A stretch of 64,000 bases of DNA from Streptomyces sp. NBC_01445 (GTDB lineage Bacteria > Actinomycetota > Actinomycetes > Streptomycetales > Streptomycetaceae), in assembly GCF_035918235.1 (NCBI RefSeq), contig NZ_CP109485.1, positions 4,030,001 to 4,094,000 of the forward strand, read 5' to 3'. Below are positions 25,752-34,789 of this stretch, one piece after another. Below the pieces are notes generated by a model. The model worked only from the letters and a program-made list of their open reading frames with translations. It made no database searches and had not been told where the DNA came from. How positions within the stretch are numbered: the first letter of the stretch is position 1; each line of letters begins with the position of its first letter. The position numbers and the translations under genes were made by a program.

Positions 25752-27038
25752 ATGACCCCCGCACCACAGGCCGACCCGAGCCGCCCCGGGCCCAGACCCC
25801 GGCTCCCCGCCTGGACAGCCACCCTCACCTGGAAGGCCGCGGTCTTCATCACGGTGATGTGCTGCGCACTCGCCGCGCTCCTGGGCGCCCTGGTCCACGT
25901 ATCGGTCAGCAACCAGACCGTCGGCCAGGCCCGCGACCACGCGCTGGACCGGCTGGACGAGGCCACCAAGGCGTACGAGGCCGGCGCGAGGCTGGGCCCG
26001 CTCGCAGGGGTCGACCCCCCGGACCTGCCCGACTCGCTGCGCCGGCTCGCCACGGACGGTGAGCGCGGCACCATGGTGAGCAGTCACGCGAAGCAGCCCA
26101 CGATGTGGGCGGCAGGACCCCTCGACAGGAACCGCGTCCTGGCCGTGGAGGTCGACTACGCGCAGGGCGCCCGCACGATCGACGGCCTGGACAAGGCGAT
26201 CGTCGGCTCGTCCGTGCTGGCGATCGGCGCGACGCTGCTGGTGGGGGCGTTCGCGGTGACGCGCGTGACGCGGCGCCTGCACGCGACGGCGAGAGTGGCC
26301 CGGAGGATCAGCGGCGGGGACCTGGACGCGCGGGTGGGCGATCCGAGGACGGGAAATCCGGCCAGGCACCAGGACGAGGTGGCAGCCGTGGCCGGTGCGC
26401 TGGACAGCATGGCGTCGTCGTTGCAGCGCAAGCTGCTCAGCGAGCAACGGTTCACGGCGGACGTGGCACACGAACTGCGGACACCACTGACGGGCCTGCA
26501 CGCGGCGGCCGAACTCCTCCCGCCGGGCCGCCCGACCGAGCTCGTACGGGACCGGGTCGCCGCGCTGCGGACCCTCACCGAGGACCTGCTGGAGATCTCG
26601 CGCCTGGACGCGCGCAGCGAGCGCGTGGACCTGGACGACAACTGGCTCGGCCCGCTCGCCGAGCGGGTGGTGCGGGGGTCCGGCACGGAGACGGAGGTGG
26701 TCGTGGTGCGGGACGTCTGCGTACTGACGGACCGCCGGCGCCTGGAGCGGGTGCTCGGCAACCTCGTGGCGAACGCGCACAGGCACGGGCGCCCGCCGGT
26801 GGTCGTCACGGTGGACGGCCCGGTGATCACGGTGCGGGATCACGGGGAGGGCTACCCGGACTACCTGGTGGAGGGCGGTCCGCAGCGGTTCAGGACGGAG
26901 GGCGGCGCGAAGGGCCACGGCCTCGGCCTGACGATCGCGCTGGGCCAGGCGGAAGTGCTGGACGCTTCGCTCAGATTCGCGAACGCGGAGGACGGCGGAG
27001 CGATGGCAACGCTGACGTTGGACGACCAGCAGCCCTGA
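25752..27038 (+). CDS. Two-component sensor histidine kinase (no adjacent regulator)
   Basis: A 428-residue membrane kinase: TM helix near residue 30-55 (AAVFITVMCCALAALLGALV), an extracellular loop of about 90 residues, second TM (VGSSVLAIGATLLVGAFAV), HAMP linker, dimerisation domain with phospho-His H240 in DVAHELRTPLTG, and an ATPase domain with N-box NLVANAHRHG and G-box GHGLGLTIALG. No response regulator gene lies on either side, so the partner must be elsewhere. The preceding 270 bases are extremely C-rich and hold no convincing gene. Confidence 0.9.
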   Translation: MTPAPQADPSRPGPRPRLPAWTATLTWKAAVFITVMCCALAALLGALVHVSVSNQTVGQARDHALDRLDEATKAYEAGARLGPLAGVDPPDLPDSLRRLATDGERGTMVSSHAKQPTMWAAGPLDRNRVLAVEVDYAQGARTIDGLDKAIVGSSVLAIGATLLVGAFAVTRVTRRLHATARVARRISGGDLDARVGDPRTGNPARHQDEVAAVAGALDSMASSLQRKLLSEQRFTADVAHELRTPLTGLHAAAELLPPGRPTELVRDRVAALRTLTEDLLEISRLDARSERVDLDDNWLGPLAERVVRGSGTETEVVVVRDVCVLTDRRRLERVLGNLVANAHRHGRPPVVVTVDGPVITVRDHGEGYPDYLVEGGPQRFRTEGGAKGHGLGLTIALGQAEVLDASLRFANAEDGGAMATLTLDDQQP

Positions 27039-27171
27039 CGTGTCACCCCCACACAGAACCCCGTACCAATCCCTCCCGAAGCCCTCACCCCGAACCCCAG
27101 CCGGACACACACCCAGTCAGATTAAAGAGACATAGCGGGATTTCCCGGCTATAGCTTGTTACGTTCCCGCC

Positions 27172-28575
27172 ATGACCGGACCGACGGGATCAACGGGACC
27201 CATGGGCCCGGCAGGCACGAGAGGCGGCGTCAGCCCTCCCGCGGTCCCCGCTGTCCGCCTCCCCCGGCGCCGTGGCACCGAACTCGTCCTGATCGTTCTG
27301 GCCGTCCTGCTCAGCGTCTACGGCTACTGCGACGTAGGACTCGCCAAGAACGGCTCCGTACCGCCCGGCGCCGCCGGTTACGGCGCCGGGCTCGGCGTGC
27401 TCGCGCTCGTGGCGCACGGCGCGATCCGCCTGCGCGCCCCGTACGCGGACCCGCTCCTGCTCCCTATCGGCGTGCTGCTCAACGGCCTCGGCCTGGTCCT
27501 GATCTACCGGCTCGACCTGGAGACACCCGACGACCAGGCGGCGCCGATCCAGCTCATCTGGTCCACGCTGGGCGTGGCCCTGTTCATCGCGGTCGTGGTC
27601 CTCGTGCGCGACCACCGGGTGCTCCAGCGGTACGCCTATCTGTCGGCCGTCGCCGCGCTGTTCCTGATGGTCCTGCCGATCCTCTTCCCGGCGGTGAACG
27701 GCGCCCGTATCTGGCTCAGGATCAGCGGATTCTCCATCCAGCCGGGCGAGTTCGCCAAGGTGCTGCTCGCGATCTTCTTCGCCAGCTATCTCGCGGCGAA
27801 CCGCAACGCGCTCTCGTACACGGGCAAGAAGATCTGGCGCTTCCAGTTCCCCACCATGCGGGTCTTCGCGCCGATCCTGGTCTTCTGGCTGATCAGCGTG
27901 GGCGTCCTGGTCCTGGAGCGTGACCTCGGAACCTCGCTGCTGTTCTTCGGCCTCTTCATCGTGATGCTGTACGTGGCGACGGGCCGCGGCAGCTGGATCG
28001 CGATCGGGCTGCTCCTCGCGGCGGGCGGCGCGGTCTTCGTCGGCGCGCTCGAACCGCATGTGAACAGCCGCGTCCAGGACTGGCTGCACCCGTTCGCCTC
28101 GATCGACGCGGGCCAGGGGCCCGGCCAGCTCGCCCAGTCCCTGTTCGCGTTCGCGGCGGGCGGCATGCTCGGCGAGGGGCTCGGGGCGGGGCACTCGATC
28201 CTCATCGGGTTCGCCGCGAAGTCGGACTTCATCCTGGCGACCGCGGGCGAGGAGCTGGGGCTTGTCGGCCTGACGGCGATCTTCCTGCTGTACGCGCTGC
28301 TCGTGGAGCGCGGCTACCGGGCGGGGCTCGCGCTGCGCGACCCGTTCGGCCGGCTCCTGGCGATCGGTATCGCGTCGATCGTCGCGCTCCAGGTGTTCGT
28401 GATCGCGGGCGGGGTGATGGGCCTGATCCCGCTGACCGGCATGGCGATGCCGTTCCTCGCGCAGGGCGGTTCGTCCGTCGTCACCAACTGGATCATCGTG
28501 GCGCTGCTCGTACGGATCAGTGACTCCGCGCGGGGCCAACTCCTGTCCGACGAGGCGCTGGAGGCGCAGCGGTGA
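27172..28575 (+). CDS. FtsW/RodA/SpoVE-family peptidoglycan glycosyltransferase
   Basis: A 467-residue integral membrane SEDS protein with about 10-12 hydrophobic segments; these polymerise lipid II with a partner class B PBP. The family signatures NGARIWLRISGFSIQPGEFAK and GLVGLTAIFLLYALLVERGY are present, with LIPLTGMAMPFLAQGGSS near the C-terminus. A Gly/Pro-rich cytosolic N-terminus precedes the first helix. Its stop overlaps the PBP gene start by GTGA, so the pair is translationally coupled. It may act in sporulation or cell-wall remodelling, as sporulating actinomycetes have several such pairs. Confidence 0.93.
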   Translation: MTGPTGSTGPMGPAGTRGGVSPPAVPAVRLPRRRGTELVLIVLAVLLSVYGYCDVGLAKNGSVPPGAAGYGAGLGVLALVAHGAIRLRAPYADPLLLPIGVLLNGLGLVLIYRLDLETPDDQAAPIQLIWSTLGVALFIAVVVLVRDHRVLQRYAYLSAVAALFLMVLPILFPAVNGARIWLRISGFSIQPGEFAKVLLAIFFASYLAANRNALSYTGKKIWRFQFPTMRVFAPILVFWLISVGVLVLERDLGTSLLFFGLFIVMLYVATGRGSWIAIGLLLAAGGAVFVGALEPHVNSRVQDWLHPFASIDAGQGPGQLAQSLFAFAAGGMLGEGLGAGHSILIGFAAKSDFILATAGEELGLVGLTAIFLLYALLVERGYRAGLALRDPFGRLLAIGIASIVALQVFVIAGGVMGLIPLTGMAMPFLAQGGSSVVTNWIIVALLVRISDSARGQLLSDEALEAQR

Positions 28576-30038
28576 CCCGTTACATCCGCCGGGCCGCGGT
28601 CTTCTGCCTGGTGCTGCTCGTCGCTCTGCTGGTCAACGCGGCCCGCGTGCAGATCTTCGAGGCGGACTCCCTCGACGACAACCCGGCCAACCGCCGCAAC
28701 ACGATCACGCGCTACAACCAGGCGCGCGGCAACATCCTCGTCGACGGCAAGGCGGTCACCGGGTCCAAGGATTCCGGCCAGCAGCTCCGCTACGAACGGA
28801 CGTACAAGCACGGCCCGTTGTTCGCGCCGGTGACCGGGTACGCGTCCCAGATGTACGGCACCTCGCTGCTGGAGAACGCCGAGGACGACATCCTCTCCGG
28901 CACGGACCCGATGCTCGCCCCGCTCCCCCTGTGGAACGATATGACGCGCTCGCAGCAGCCGGGCGGCAAGGTGGCGACCACGATCGACGGGGCGGCCCAG
29001 CGAGCGGCGTACTCCGGACTGGCCGGGCGCCGGGGCGCGGTCGCGGCGCTCAATCCGGCGACCGGGGCGATCCTCGCCCTGGTGAGCAGCCCCTCGTACG
29101 ATCCGGGGAAGATCGCCGGGACGGATTCGGCGACGATGTCGGCGTGGACGCGCCTGAACCGCGCGCCGAGTCAGCCGATGCTCAACCGGGCGATCCGGCA
29201 GACGTATCCGCCGGGCTCGACCTTCAAGATCGTCACCGCGGCGGCGGCCCTCGACGCGGGCGTCGTGACGGATCTGGACGAGCCGACGGAGACGCCGAGC
29301 CCCTGGGTCCTGCCGGACACGTCGACCGTGCTGCGGAACGAGGCACGCGGCTGCGAGGACGCGTCGCTCGCGGACGCGATCCGGGTCTCCTGCAACACGG
29401 TGATGGCGAAGCTCGGTGTGCAGGTCGGGCTGAAGGGGATGGTGTCGGCGGCAAGGCGGTTCGGCTTCGACGACGCGGGGGTGAGGATCCCGTCGAGCGT
29501 CTCGCGGAGCAACTTCGACACGGACATGGACCGTTCGCAGCTGGCGCTCTCGTCCATCGGCCAGTTCAACACGACGGCGACACCGCTGCAGATGGCCATG
29601 GTGTCGGCCGCCGTCGTCAACGGCGGGGTCCTGATGGCGCCTCATCTGGTGGACAGGACGACGGACAAGAAGGGGAACACCCTCGCGCAGACCGGTGCGA
29701 AGACGTACCGGCAGGCGATGAACCCGGCCACGGCGACGCAGCTCCAGGAAATGATGCTGGACGCCGTGGAGGACGGCACGGGCACGAACGCGCAGATCCC
29801 CGATGTGATGGTGGGCGGCAAGACCGGCACGGCGCAGCACGGCGTGGGCAACAAGGGCACCCCGTACGCGTGGTTCATCTCCTGGGCGCGGTCCCCGGAG
29901 CCGGGCGGCCCGGAGGTCGCCGTCGCGGTGGTCGTCGAGGACGCGTCGGCGAACCGTACGGACATCAGCGGCGGCGGCAGTGCGGCGCCGATCGCGCGGA
30001 ACGTGATGGAGGCCGTACTCAAGTCGTCCGACCGGTAA
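28572..30038 (+). CDS. Class B penicillin-binding protein (transpeptidase)
   Basis: A 488-residue protein with one N-terminal membrane helix (AAVFCLVLLVALLVNAA), a dimerisation region, and a penicillin-binding transpeptidase domain: active-site Ser216 in PGSTFK, SCN motif at residues 273-275, and KTGTA at 417. It resembles the Streptomyces PbpA/PBP2 group. It crosslinks the glycan made by the coupled SEDS protein. GTG start overlaps the previous stop (GTGA). Confidence 0.94.
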   Translation: MTRYIRRAAVFCLVLLVALLVNAARVQIFEADSLDDNPANRRNTITRYNQARGNILVDGKAVTGSKDSGQQLRYERTYKHGPLFAPVTGYASQMYGTSLLENAEDDILSGTDPMLAPLPLWNDMTRSQQPGGKVATTIDGAAQRAAYSGLAGRRGAVAALNPATGAILALVSSPSYDPGKIAGTDSATMSAWTRLNRAPSQPMLNRAIRQTYPPGSTFKIVTAAAALDAGVVTDLDEPTETPSPWVLPDTSTVLRNEARGCEDASLADAIRVSCNTVMAKLGVQVGLKGMVSAARRFGFDDAGVRIPSSVSRSNFDTDMDRSQLALSSIGQFNTTATPLQMAMVSAAVVNGGVLMAPHLVDRTTDKKGNTLAQTGAKTYRQAMNPATATQLQEMMLDAVEDGTGTNAQIPDVMVGGKTGTAQHGVGNKGTPYAWFISWARSPEPGGPEVAVAVVVEDASANRTDISGGGSAAPIARNVMEAVLKSSDR

Positions 30039-30120
30039 GGGCAATTGAGCGATTGGCCCCGGATACCAACAGGTGAAATGGCCCTCTGCGGCGACGCGTC
30101 CGCTGCCTATCGTGCAGTCC

Positions 30121-30640
30121 ATGACTGACTACGGGACTGCGCACACGACGGAGAACGGGACTCGCCACGAACTCGCCCAGGTGAACATCGGCCGCCTCAC
30201 CGCCCCGCTCGACTCGGAGCAGCTGAGGGACTTCGCGGAGGGACTCGATCCGGTGAACGCCGTCGCCGACGCGTCGGACGGGTTCGTGTGGCGCCTGAAG
30301 GACGACACCGGGGACGCGACGAGCTTCCGGATCTTCGACGACGCGTGGCTGCTGGTGAACATGTCGGTGTGGCGGGACACGAATGCGCTGACCGCGATGG
30401 GGGTCCCCCCTGGTCCTTAAGACCTTGGGGGAGTACCAGGGGCAGCACCGTGAACTCCTCGCCCGCCGCCGGGAGTTCTTCGAGCGTCTCGACGAGGCGG
30501 TGACCGCCCTGTGGTGGGTGCCGGCCGGGCACCGGCCCACCGTCGAGGAAGCGGAGGAACGCCTGGTCCATCTGCGGACGCACGGCCCGACGCCGTACGC
30601 GTTCAATCTGCGTACGTCGTTCCCGGCGGGCGACGCCGGC
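30121..30640 (+). pseudogene. DUF3291-family gene interrupted by a palindromic element
   Basis: The first part starts at 30121 (MTDYGTAHTTENGTRHELAQ) and continues to DTNALTA, typical of DUF3291 (FRIFDDAWLLVNMSVWRD). At 30397 a short GC-rich palindrome brings in an in-frame TAA (30418-30420); the family sequence resumes at YQGQHRELLARRREFFER in another frame from 30434 and reaches GPTPYAFNLRTSFP. Its normal stop is not clear, since the second frame runs on into the convergent gene, so the end given is approximate. The product would be a 99-residue truncated protein. Confidence 0.75.
30397..30433. repeat. Small palindromic insertion (MITE-like) in the DUF3291 gene
   Basis: About 37 bases replace roughly two codons. 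The element has GGGGGTCCCCCC at its left, a central near-palindrome around CTTAAG flanked by GGTC/GACC, and GGGGGAG at its right, so it folds into a hairpin of C-run against G-run. Similar short G/C-framed palindromes are scattered in Streptomyces genomes. Confidence 0.65.
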
Positions 30641-30673
30641 CCCGAGCCGGAGCCGACGTCGGAGCCGAGTCCG

Positions 30674-31591
30674 TCAGCCGATCGGCTTCCTGATCTCCGA
30701 GCGGATCTTCGCCGCGGTCGCGGCCGCCGCGTCGAGGTCCACCTCGGAGGGGGTCTGAAGGGCGATCTCGGGGGTGATCTCGGCGACGGTGGCGCCGGTG
30801 TTCCCGTCGGCCCAGGCGCACATCGGGATGGTCGCCTGCGCCTTGGTGAGCACCTGGCAGGTGATGGTGACGTCGGAGCCGGCCGGCTTGAAGTCCTTGG
30901 CGGGCACGGCGACTTCGGCGCCGTCGCTCTTGGCGGCGCCCTGCATCATGTTCTTGCGGGCCAGGTCGGTGTTCTTGAACCGGCCGTACATGCCGGAGAT
31001 CACCACACCCGCGTTCTTCTTGGCGGGGTCGGTCGCGGCGTACTGGCCGACGGCCGCCTTGGTGTCGCGTGCGTCCCAGGCGCCGTCCGCCTCGTCCTCG
31101 ATCTCCTTGCCCTGGGTGCCGGACAGGTCCTCGGTGAGGGTGTACCTCCCGTCGAGGACGGTCTTCGGGATGGTCAGCTTGTACTCGGCCGCCGGGAAGC
31201 TCTTGTCGACCTCCGAGCCGAGCATGGCGACCGCGACGATGCCGATGACGACGACGCCGACCGCGCCGCCGACGATGCCGAGAATCATCCCGACCCGCCG
31301 CTTCTTGGGCGGCGGGCCCATCGGGGCACCGCCCCATCCGGGGTAGGGGGCACCGCCCGGGTAGGGCTGCTGGGCGTACGGACCGGGCTGGCCCGGCTGG
31401 GCGTACGGACCGGGCTGGCCCGGCTGGGCGTACGGACCGGGCTGGCCCGGCTGGGCGTACGGACCGGGCTGGCCCGGCTGGCCGTGCGGGCCGGGCTGCT
31501 GCGGCGGACCGTAGGGGCCGGGCTGGCCGTAGGGCGCGGCCGGGGGCTGCTGGCCGTACGGGCCGGGCTGGGGTGGCTGAGGCGTGGACAC
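30674..31591 (-). CDS. Membrane protein with Pro/Gly/Gln-Tyr repeat N-terminus
   Basis: About 305 residues. The cytosolic N-terminal 90 residues are Pro/Gly/Gln/Tyr-rich with PGQPGPYAQ repeated four times; a basic PPKKRR stop precedes a membrane helix (MILGIVGGAVGVVVIGIVAVAML), then an exported domain of about 185 residues (PKTVLDGRYTLTEDLSGTQG, VVISGMYGRFKN, ITCQVLTKAQATIPMCAWAD with two Cys, GATVAEITPE). Such proteins are common in Streptomyces and have no assigned role. GTG at 31591 (VSTPQPPQ) is preferred; ATG at 31609 is possible. Confidence 0.75.
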   Translation of the reverse strand: MSTPQPPQPGPYGQQPPAAPYGQPGPYGPPQQPGPHGQPGQPGPYAQPGQPGPYAQPGQPGPYAQPGQPGPYAQQPYPGGAPYPGWGGAPMGPPPKKRRVGMILGIVGGAVGVVVIGIVAVAMLGSEVDKSFPAAEYKLTIPKTVLDGRYTLTEDLSGTQGKEIEDEADGAWDARDTKAAVGQYAATDPAKKNAGVVISGMYGRFKNTDLARKNMMQGAAKSDGAEVAVPAKDFKPAGSDVTITCQVLTKAQATIPMCAWADGNTGATVAEITPEIALQTPSEVDLDAAAATAAKIRSEIRKPIG

Positions 31592-31680
31592 GTCAGCAAA
31601 ATACTCCATGCGGGTGACACACCCCCACGCCCCGGACACCCCGGATGGGCCGGACTCGCCGGGTCCCGCTCAGGCGAGCC

Positions 31681-32790
31681 CTAGGGCTGCTGCGCGCCTT
31701 CCCCGATCGTCGACTCGACCTCCGCGACGCGCTCCAGTTCCTCCGCCGCGAAGCGTTCTGCGTCGAGCTTCTCGGCGATCTCCTCGTCCTGGGCCATCAG
31801 CTGGTCGAGGTTCGAGTTGCCCATCTCGAAGACGCCCATGTCGACGTACGCCTGCTGGAGGCGCTTGCCCCACAGGCCGATGTCCTTGACGCAGGGCACG
31901 ATCCGGGAGAAGAGCAGCTGGCGGAAGAGGGCCAGGAACTCGGACTGCTCGCTGTACTCGTCGGCCTCCGCCTTGGAGATGCCGAAGTTCTCCAGGACCT
32001 CGACGCCGCGCAGCCGGTCGCGCATCAGGTAGCAGCCCTCGATGACGAACTCCTCGCGCTCGCGCAGTTCGGCATCGCTGAGCTGCTTGTAGTAGTCGCG
32101 CAGGGCCATCCGCCCGAAGGCCACATGGCGGGCCTCGTCCTGCATGACGTACGCGAGGATCTGCTGGGGCAGCGGCTTGTCCGTGGTGTCGCGGATCATG
32201 CCGAACGCGGCGAGCGCCAGACCCTCGATGAGGACCTGCATGCCGAGGTAGGGCATGTCCCAGCGGGAGTCGCGCAGGGTGTCGCCGAGGAGCGACTGGA
32301 GGTTGTCGTTGATCGGGTAGAGCATCCCGACCTTCTCGTGCAGGAAGCGGCCGAAGATCTCCGCGTGCCGGGCCTCGTCCATGGTCTGGGTCGCCGAGTA
32401 GAACTTGGCGTCCATGTCGGGGACGGACTCGACGATGCGGGCGGCGCACACCATCGCGCCCTGCTCACCGTGCAGGAACTGGCTGAACTGCCAGGACGCG
32501 TAGTGCTTGCGCAGCTCGCCCTTGTCCCGGTCCGTCATCTTCGCCCAGTGCCGGGTGCCGTAGAGGGTCAGCGCCTCGTCGGGGGTGCCGAGCGGGTTGT
32601 GGGGATCGACCTCGAGGCCCCAGTCGATGCGCTTGGCACCGTCCCACTGCTTGTCCTTGCCCTTCTGGTAGAGCGCGAGGAGGCGGTCCCTGCCCTCGTC
32701 GTACTCCCAGCTGAATCTTGCCGAACCGGCCGCAGGTACTTGCCAGTTGAGCTCCTCGGGCGCCCTGGTGTACAGCTCATGCGTCGACAT
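31681..32790 (-). CDS. Ferritin-like diiron protein
   Basis: A 369-residue all-helical protein with two sets of diiron ligands: FLHGEQGAM and TMDEARHAEIF in the first half, then VLIEGLALAAF and VMQDEARHVAFGR in the second. The paired E and ExxH pattern is that of carboxylate-bridged diiron oxidases/oxygenases. Its substrate is unknown. ATG at 32790 (MSTHELYTRAPEELNW); no clear ribosome-binding site precedes it. The frame extends far upstream, but that part is antisense to other genes. It is divergent from an AurF-like diiron oxygenase gene, with 150 bases between starts. Confidence 0.82.
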   Translation of the reverse strand: MSTHELYTRAPEELNWQVPAAGSARFSWEYDEGRDRLLALYQKGKDKQWDGAKRIDWGLEVDPHNPLGTPDEALTLYGTRHWAKMTDRDKGELRKHYASWQFSQFLHGEQGAMVCAARIVESVPDMDAKFYSATQTMDEARHAEIFGRFLHEKVGMLYPINDNLQSLLGDTLRDSRWDMPYLGMQVLIEGLALAAFGMIRDTTDKPLPQQILAYVMQDEARHVAFGRMALRDYYKQLSDAELREREEFVIEGCYLMRDRLRGVEVLENFGISKAEADEYSEQSEFLALFRQLLFSRIVPCVKDIGLWGKRLQQAYVDMGVFEMGNSNLDQLMAQDEEIAEKLDAERFAAEELERVAEVESTIGEGAQQP

Positions 32791-32940
32791 ACAGGCAGGC
32801 TCACACGCTTGTGGACACGGGGTCAACAAGTGACGCGCAAGGGATTGACGGCCTTGCTGACAGGCAGTCTCATAAGACGTGACCGCTGGTAACTCCTGTG
32901 CCGCGGCACCCGTTTCCCGTACGACGAGGTGGAGACAGCC

Positions 32941-33879
32941 ATGACGACCGTGACGGAAGCCGACGCGTTCGAGGGTCTGCGCGACGCGCTCGGGCTGCTC
33001 AAGGACCGCGAGCAGGTGGCCGAGCGCCTGCTCGACTCCTCCGCCAAGCACTCCTTCGACCCGGACAAGGAGCTGGACTGGGATTCCCCCGACGTCGAGG
33101 GCATGTGGTACTGGCCCCCGGAGCTCTGCTCGCTCTACGACACCCCCATGTGGAAGCGGATGCCGCAGGAGCAGCGCATCGAGCTCTCCAAGTACGAGGC
33201 GGCCTCCATGGCGTCCATGGGCGTGTGGTTCGAGATCATCCTGATGCAGCTCCTCGTACGGCACATCTACGACAAGTCGCTGACCAGCAGCCATGTGCGC
33301 TACGCCCTCACGGAGATCGCCGACGAGTGCCGGCACTCCATGATGTTCGCCCGCATGATCAAGCGGAGCGTCGGCGAGAGCTTCCCCATGCCGCGTATCC
33401 ATCACAACCTGGGGCGCGTGCTCAAGACGATCTCCACGACTCCGGGATCCTTCGCGGCGACGCTGCTCGGCGAGGAGATCATCGACTGGATGCAGCGGAT
33501 GACGTTCCCGGACGAGCGCGTCCAGCCGCTGGTGCGCGGCATCACCCGCATCCACGTCATCGAGGAGGCGCGGCACGTGCGCTACGCCCGTGAGGAGCTG
33601 CGCCGCCAGATGGTGAAGTGCGGCCCGGCGGAGGGGGCGTACACCCGGATCGTGTGCGGCGAGGCCGCCCGCGTGATCTACACGGCGTTCCACAACCCGG
33701 CCGCCTACGAGCGGGCGGGGCTCGACCCGAAGGAGGCGCTGGCGCAGGTCAAGGCCAGCGGCCACCGGCGCGAGATCATGCAGACCGGCGCCAAGCGCCT
33801 GACGGACTTCCTGGACGACATCGGGGTCATGCGGGGCGTCGGACGCAGGCTGTGGAAGTCGTCCGGACTGCTCGCCTGA
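32941..33879 (+). CDS. AurF-like diiron oxygenase
   Basis: A 312-residue helical diiron protein resembling the AurF N-oxygenase family. Metal-ligand motifs: KYEAASMASMGVWFE (Glu), LTEIADECRHSMMFARM (ExxxD-CRH), LGEEIIDWMQRM (Glu), and VIEEARHVRYAREELRR (ExxRH). Family members oxidise aryl amines or other substrates; here the substrate is unknown. ATG at 32941 has GGTGGAGACAGCC upstream. The last 66 bases are duplicated just downstream of the stop. Confidence 0.85.
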   Translation: MTTVTEADAFEGLRDALGLLKDREQVAERLLDSSAKHSFDPDKELDWDSPDVEGMWYWPPELCSLYDTPMWKRMPQEQRIELSKYEAASMASMGVWFEIILMQLLVRHIYDKSLTSSHVRYALTEIADECRHSMMFARMIKRSVGESFPMPRIHHNLGRVLKTISTTPGSFAATLLGEEIIDWMQRMTFPDERVQPLVRGITRIHVIEEARHVRYAREELRRQMVKCGPAEGAYTRIVCGEAARVIYTAFHNPAAYERAGLDPKEALAQVKASGHRREIMQTGAKRLTDFLDDIGVMRGVGRRLWKSSGLLA

Positions 33880-33978
33880 CCGCCACGCGGCAGAGCCGCA
33901 CATCGACACAGCCTGGACGACACCGGCGTCATGCGGGGCACCGGACGCAGGCTGTGGAAGTCGTCCGGGCTGCTCGCC
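33811..33978 (+). repeat. Direct duplication of the AurF-like gene 3' end
   Basis: The last 66 coding bases (33811-33876) recur at 33913-33978 with five mismatches, 102 bases away. The second copy has no stop at the matching place and is not the end of a visible gene; it lies before the TetR gene. Confidence 0.85.
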
Positions 33979-34053
33979 CAGGACTGCGCCCGGGACCCGG
34001 CGGAGCGCCTCCGTACAGGACCCTCGCACGAAAAGCCGGTTACGCTGCGGGAC

Positions 34054-34779
34054 ATGACCTCGGCACCCGGCACCCGCGCGTACCGACGGCTCAGCGTCGA
34101 GGAGCGTCGCAGCCAGCTCCTCGTCGCCGCGCTGTCCCTCTTCGCGCACCGGGCACCCGAGGAGGTGTCCCTCGACGACGTGGCGGAGGCGGCCGGTGTC
34201 TCGCGGCCGCTCGTCTACCGGTACTTCCCCGGCGGCAAGCAGCAGTTGTACGAGGCCGCGCTGCGCTCCGCGGCCGACGAGCTGGAGAAGTGCTTCGCGG
34301 AGCCGCAGGAAGGACCGCTGAGCGGCCGGCTCACGCGGGCCCTCGACCGCTACCTCGGGTTCGTGGACCAGCACGACATGGGGTTCGCCGCGCTGCTCCA
34401 GGGCGGCAGCGTGGTGGAGACGTCGCGGACGACGTCGATCGTGGACGGCGTGCGCAGGGCGGCGGCCGAGCACATTCTGAGCCATCTCGCCGTGGCGGAC
34501 CCGGGTCCCCGGTTGCGGATGACCGTACGCATGTGGATCACGGCCGTGGAGGCGGCCTCGCTGATCTGGCTCGACGAGGACAAGAAGCCGCCGCTGGACG
34601 AGCTGCGCGACGGGCTCGTCGACCAGTTCATGGCCGTCCTCACGGCGACGGCGGGCCGCGACCCGCAGACCGCCGAGGCGGTACGGCACGCGCTGGCCCT
34701 GGAGACGGCGGACGGGCCCGTGGGCCGGCTGGCCCGCCTGGTGCTGCCCGTGGTGAGTGACGCGGCACACCTGCTGTGA
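34054..34779 (+). CDS. TetR-family transcriptional regulator
   Basis: A 241-residue regulator: N-terminal TetR domain (RRSQLLVAALSLFAHRAPEE, LDDVAEAAGVSRPLVYRYFP, residues 17-60), a helical ligand domain with GFAALLQGGSVVETSRTTSI and a C-terminal helix. ATG at 34054 (MTSAPGTRAYRRLSVEERR). It follows the AurF-like gene on the same strand and probably regulates it or the divergent diiron gene; no palindrome was identified with confidence. Confidence 0.88.
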   Translation: MTSAPGTRAYRRLSVEERRSQLLVAALSLFAHRAPEEVSLDDVAEAAGVSRPLVYRYFPGGKQQLYEAALRSAADELEKCFAEPQEGPLSGRLTRALDRYLGFVDQHDMGFAALLQGGSVVETSRTTSIVDGVRRAAAEHILSHLAVADPGPRLRMTVRMWITAVEAASLIWLDEDKKPPLDELRDGLVDQFMAVLTATAGRDPQTAEAVRHALALETADGPVGRLARLVLPVVSDAAHLL

Positions 34780-34789
34780 CACTGGTGCC

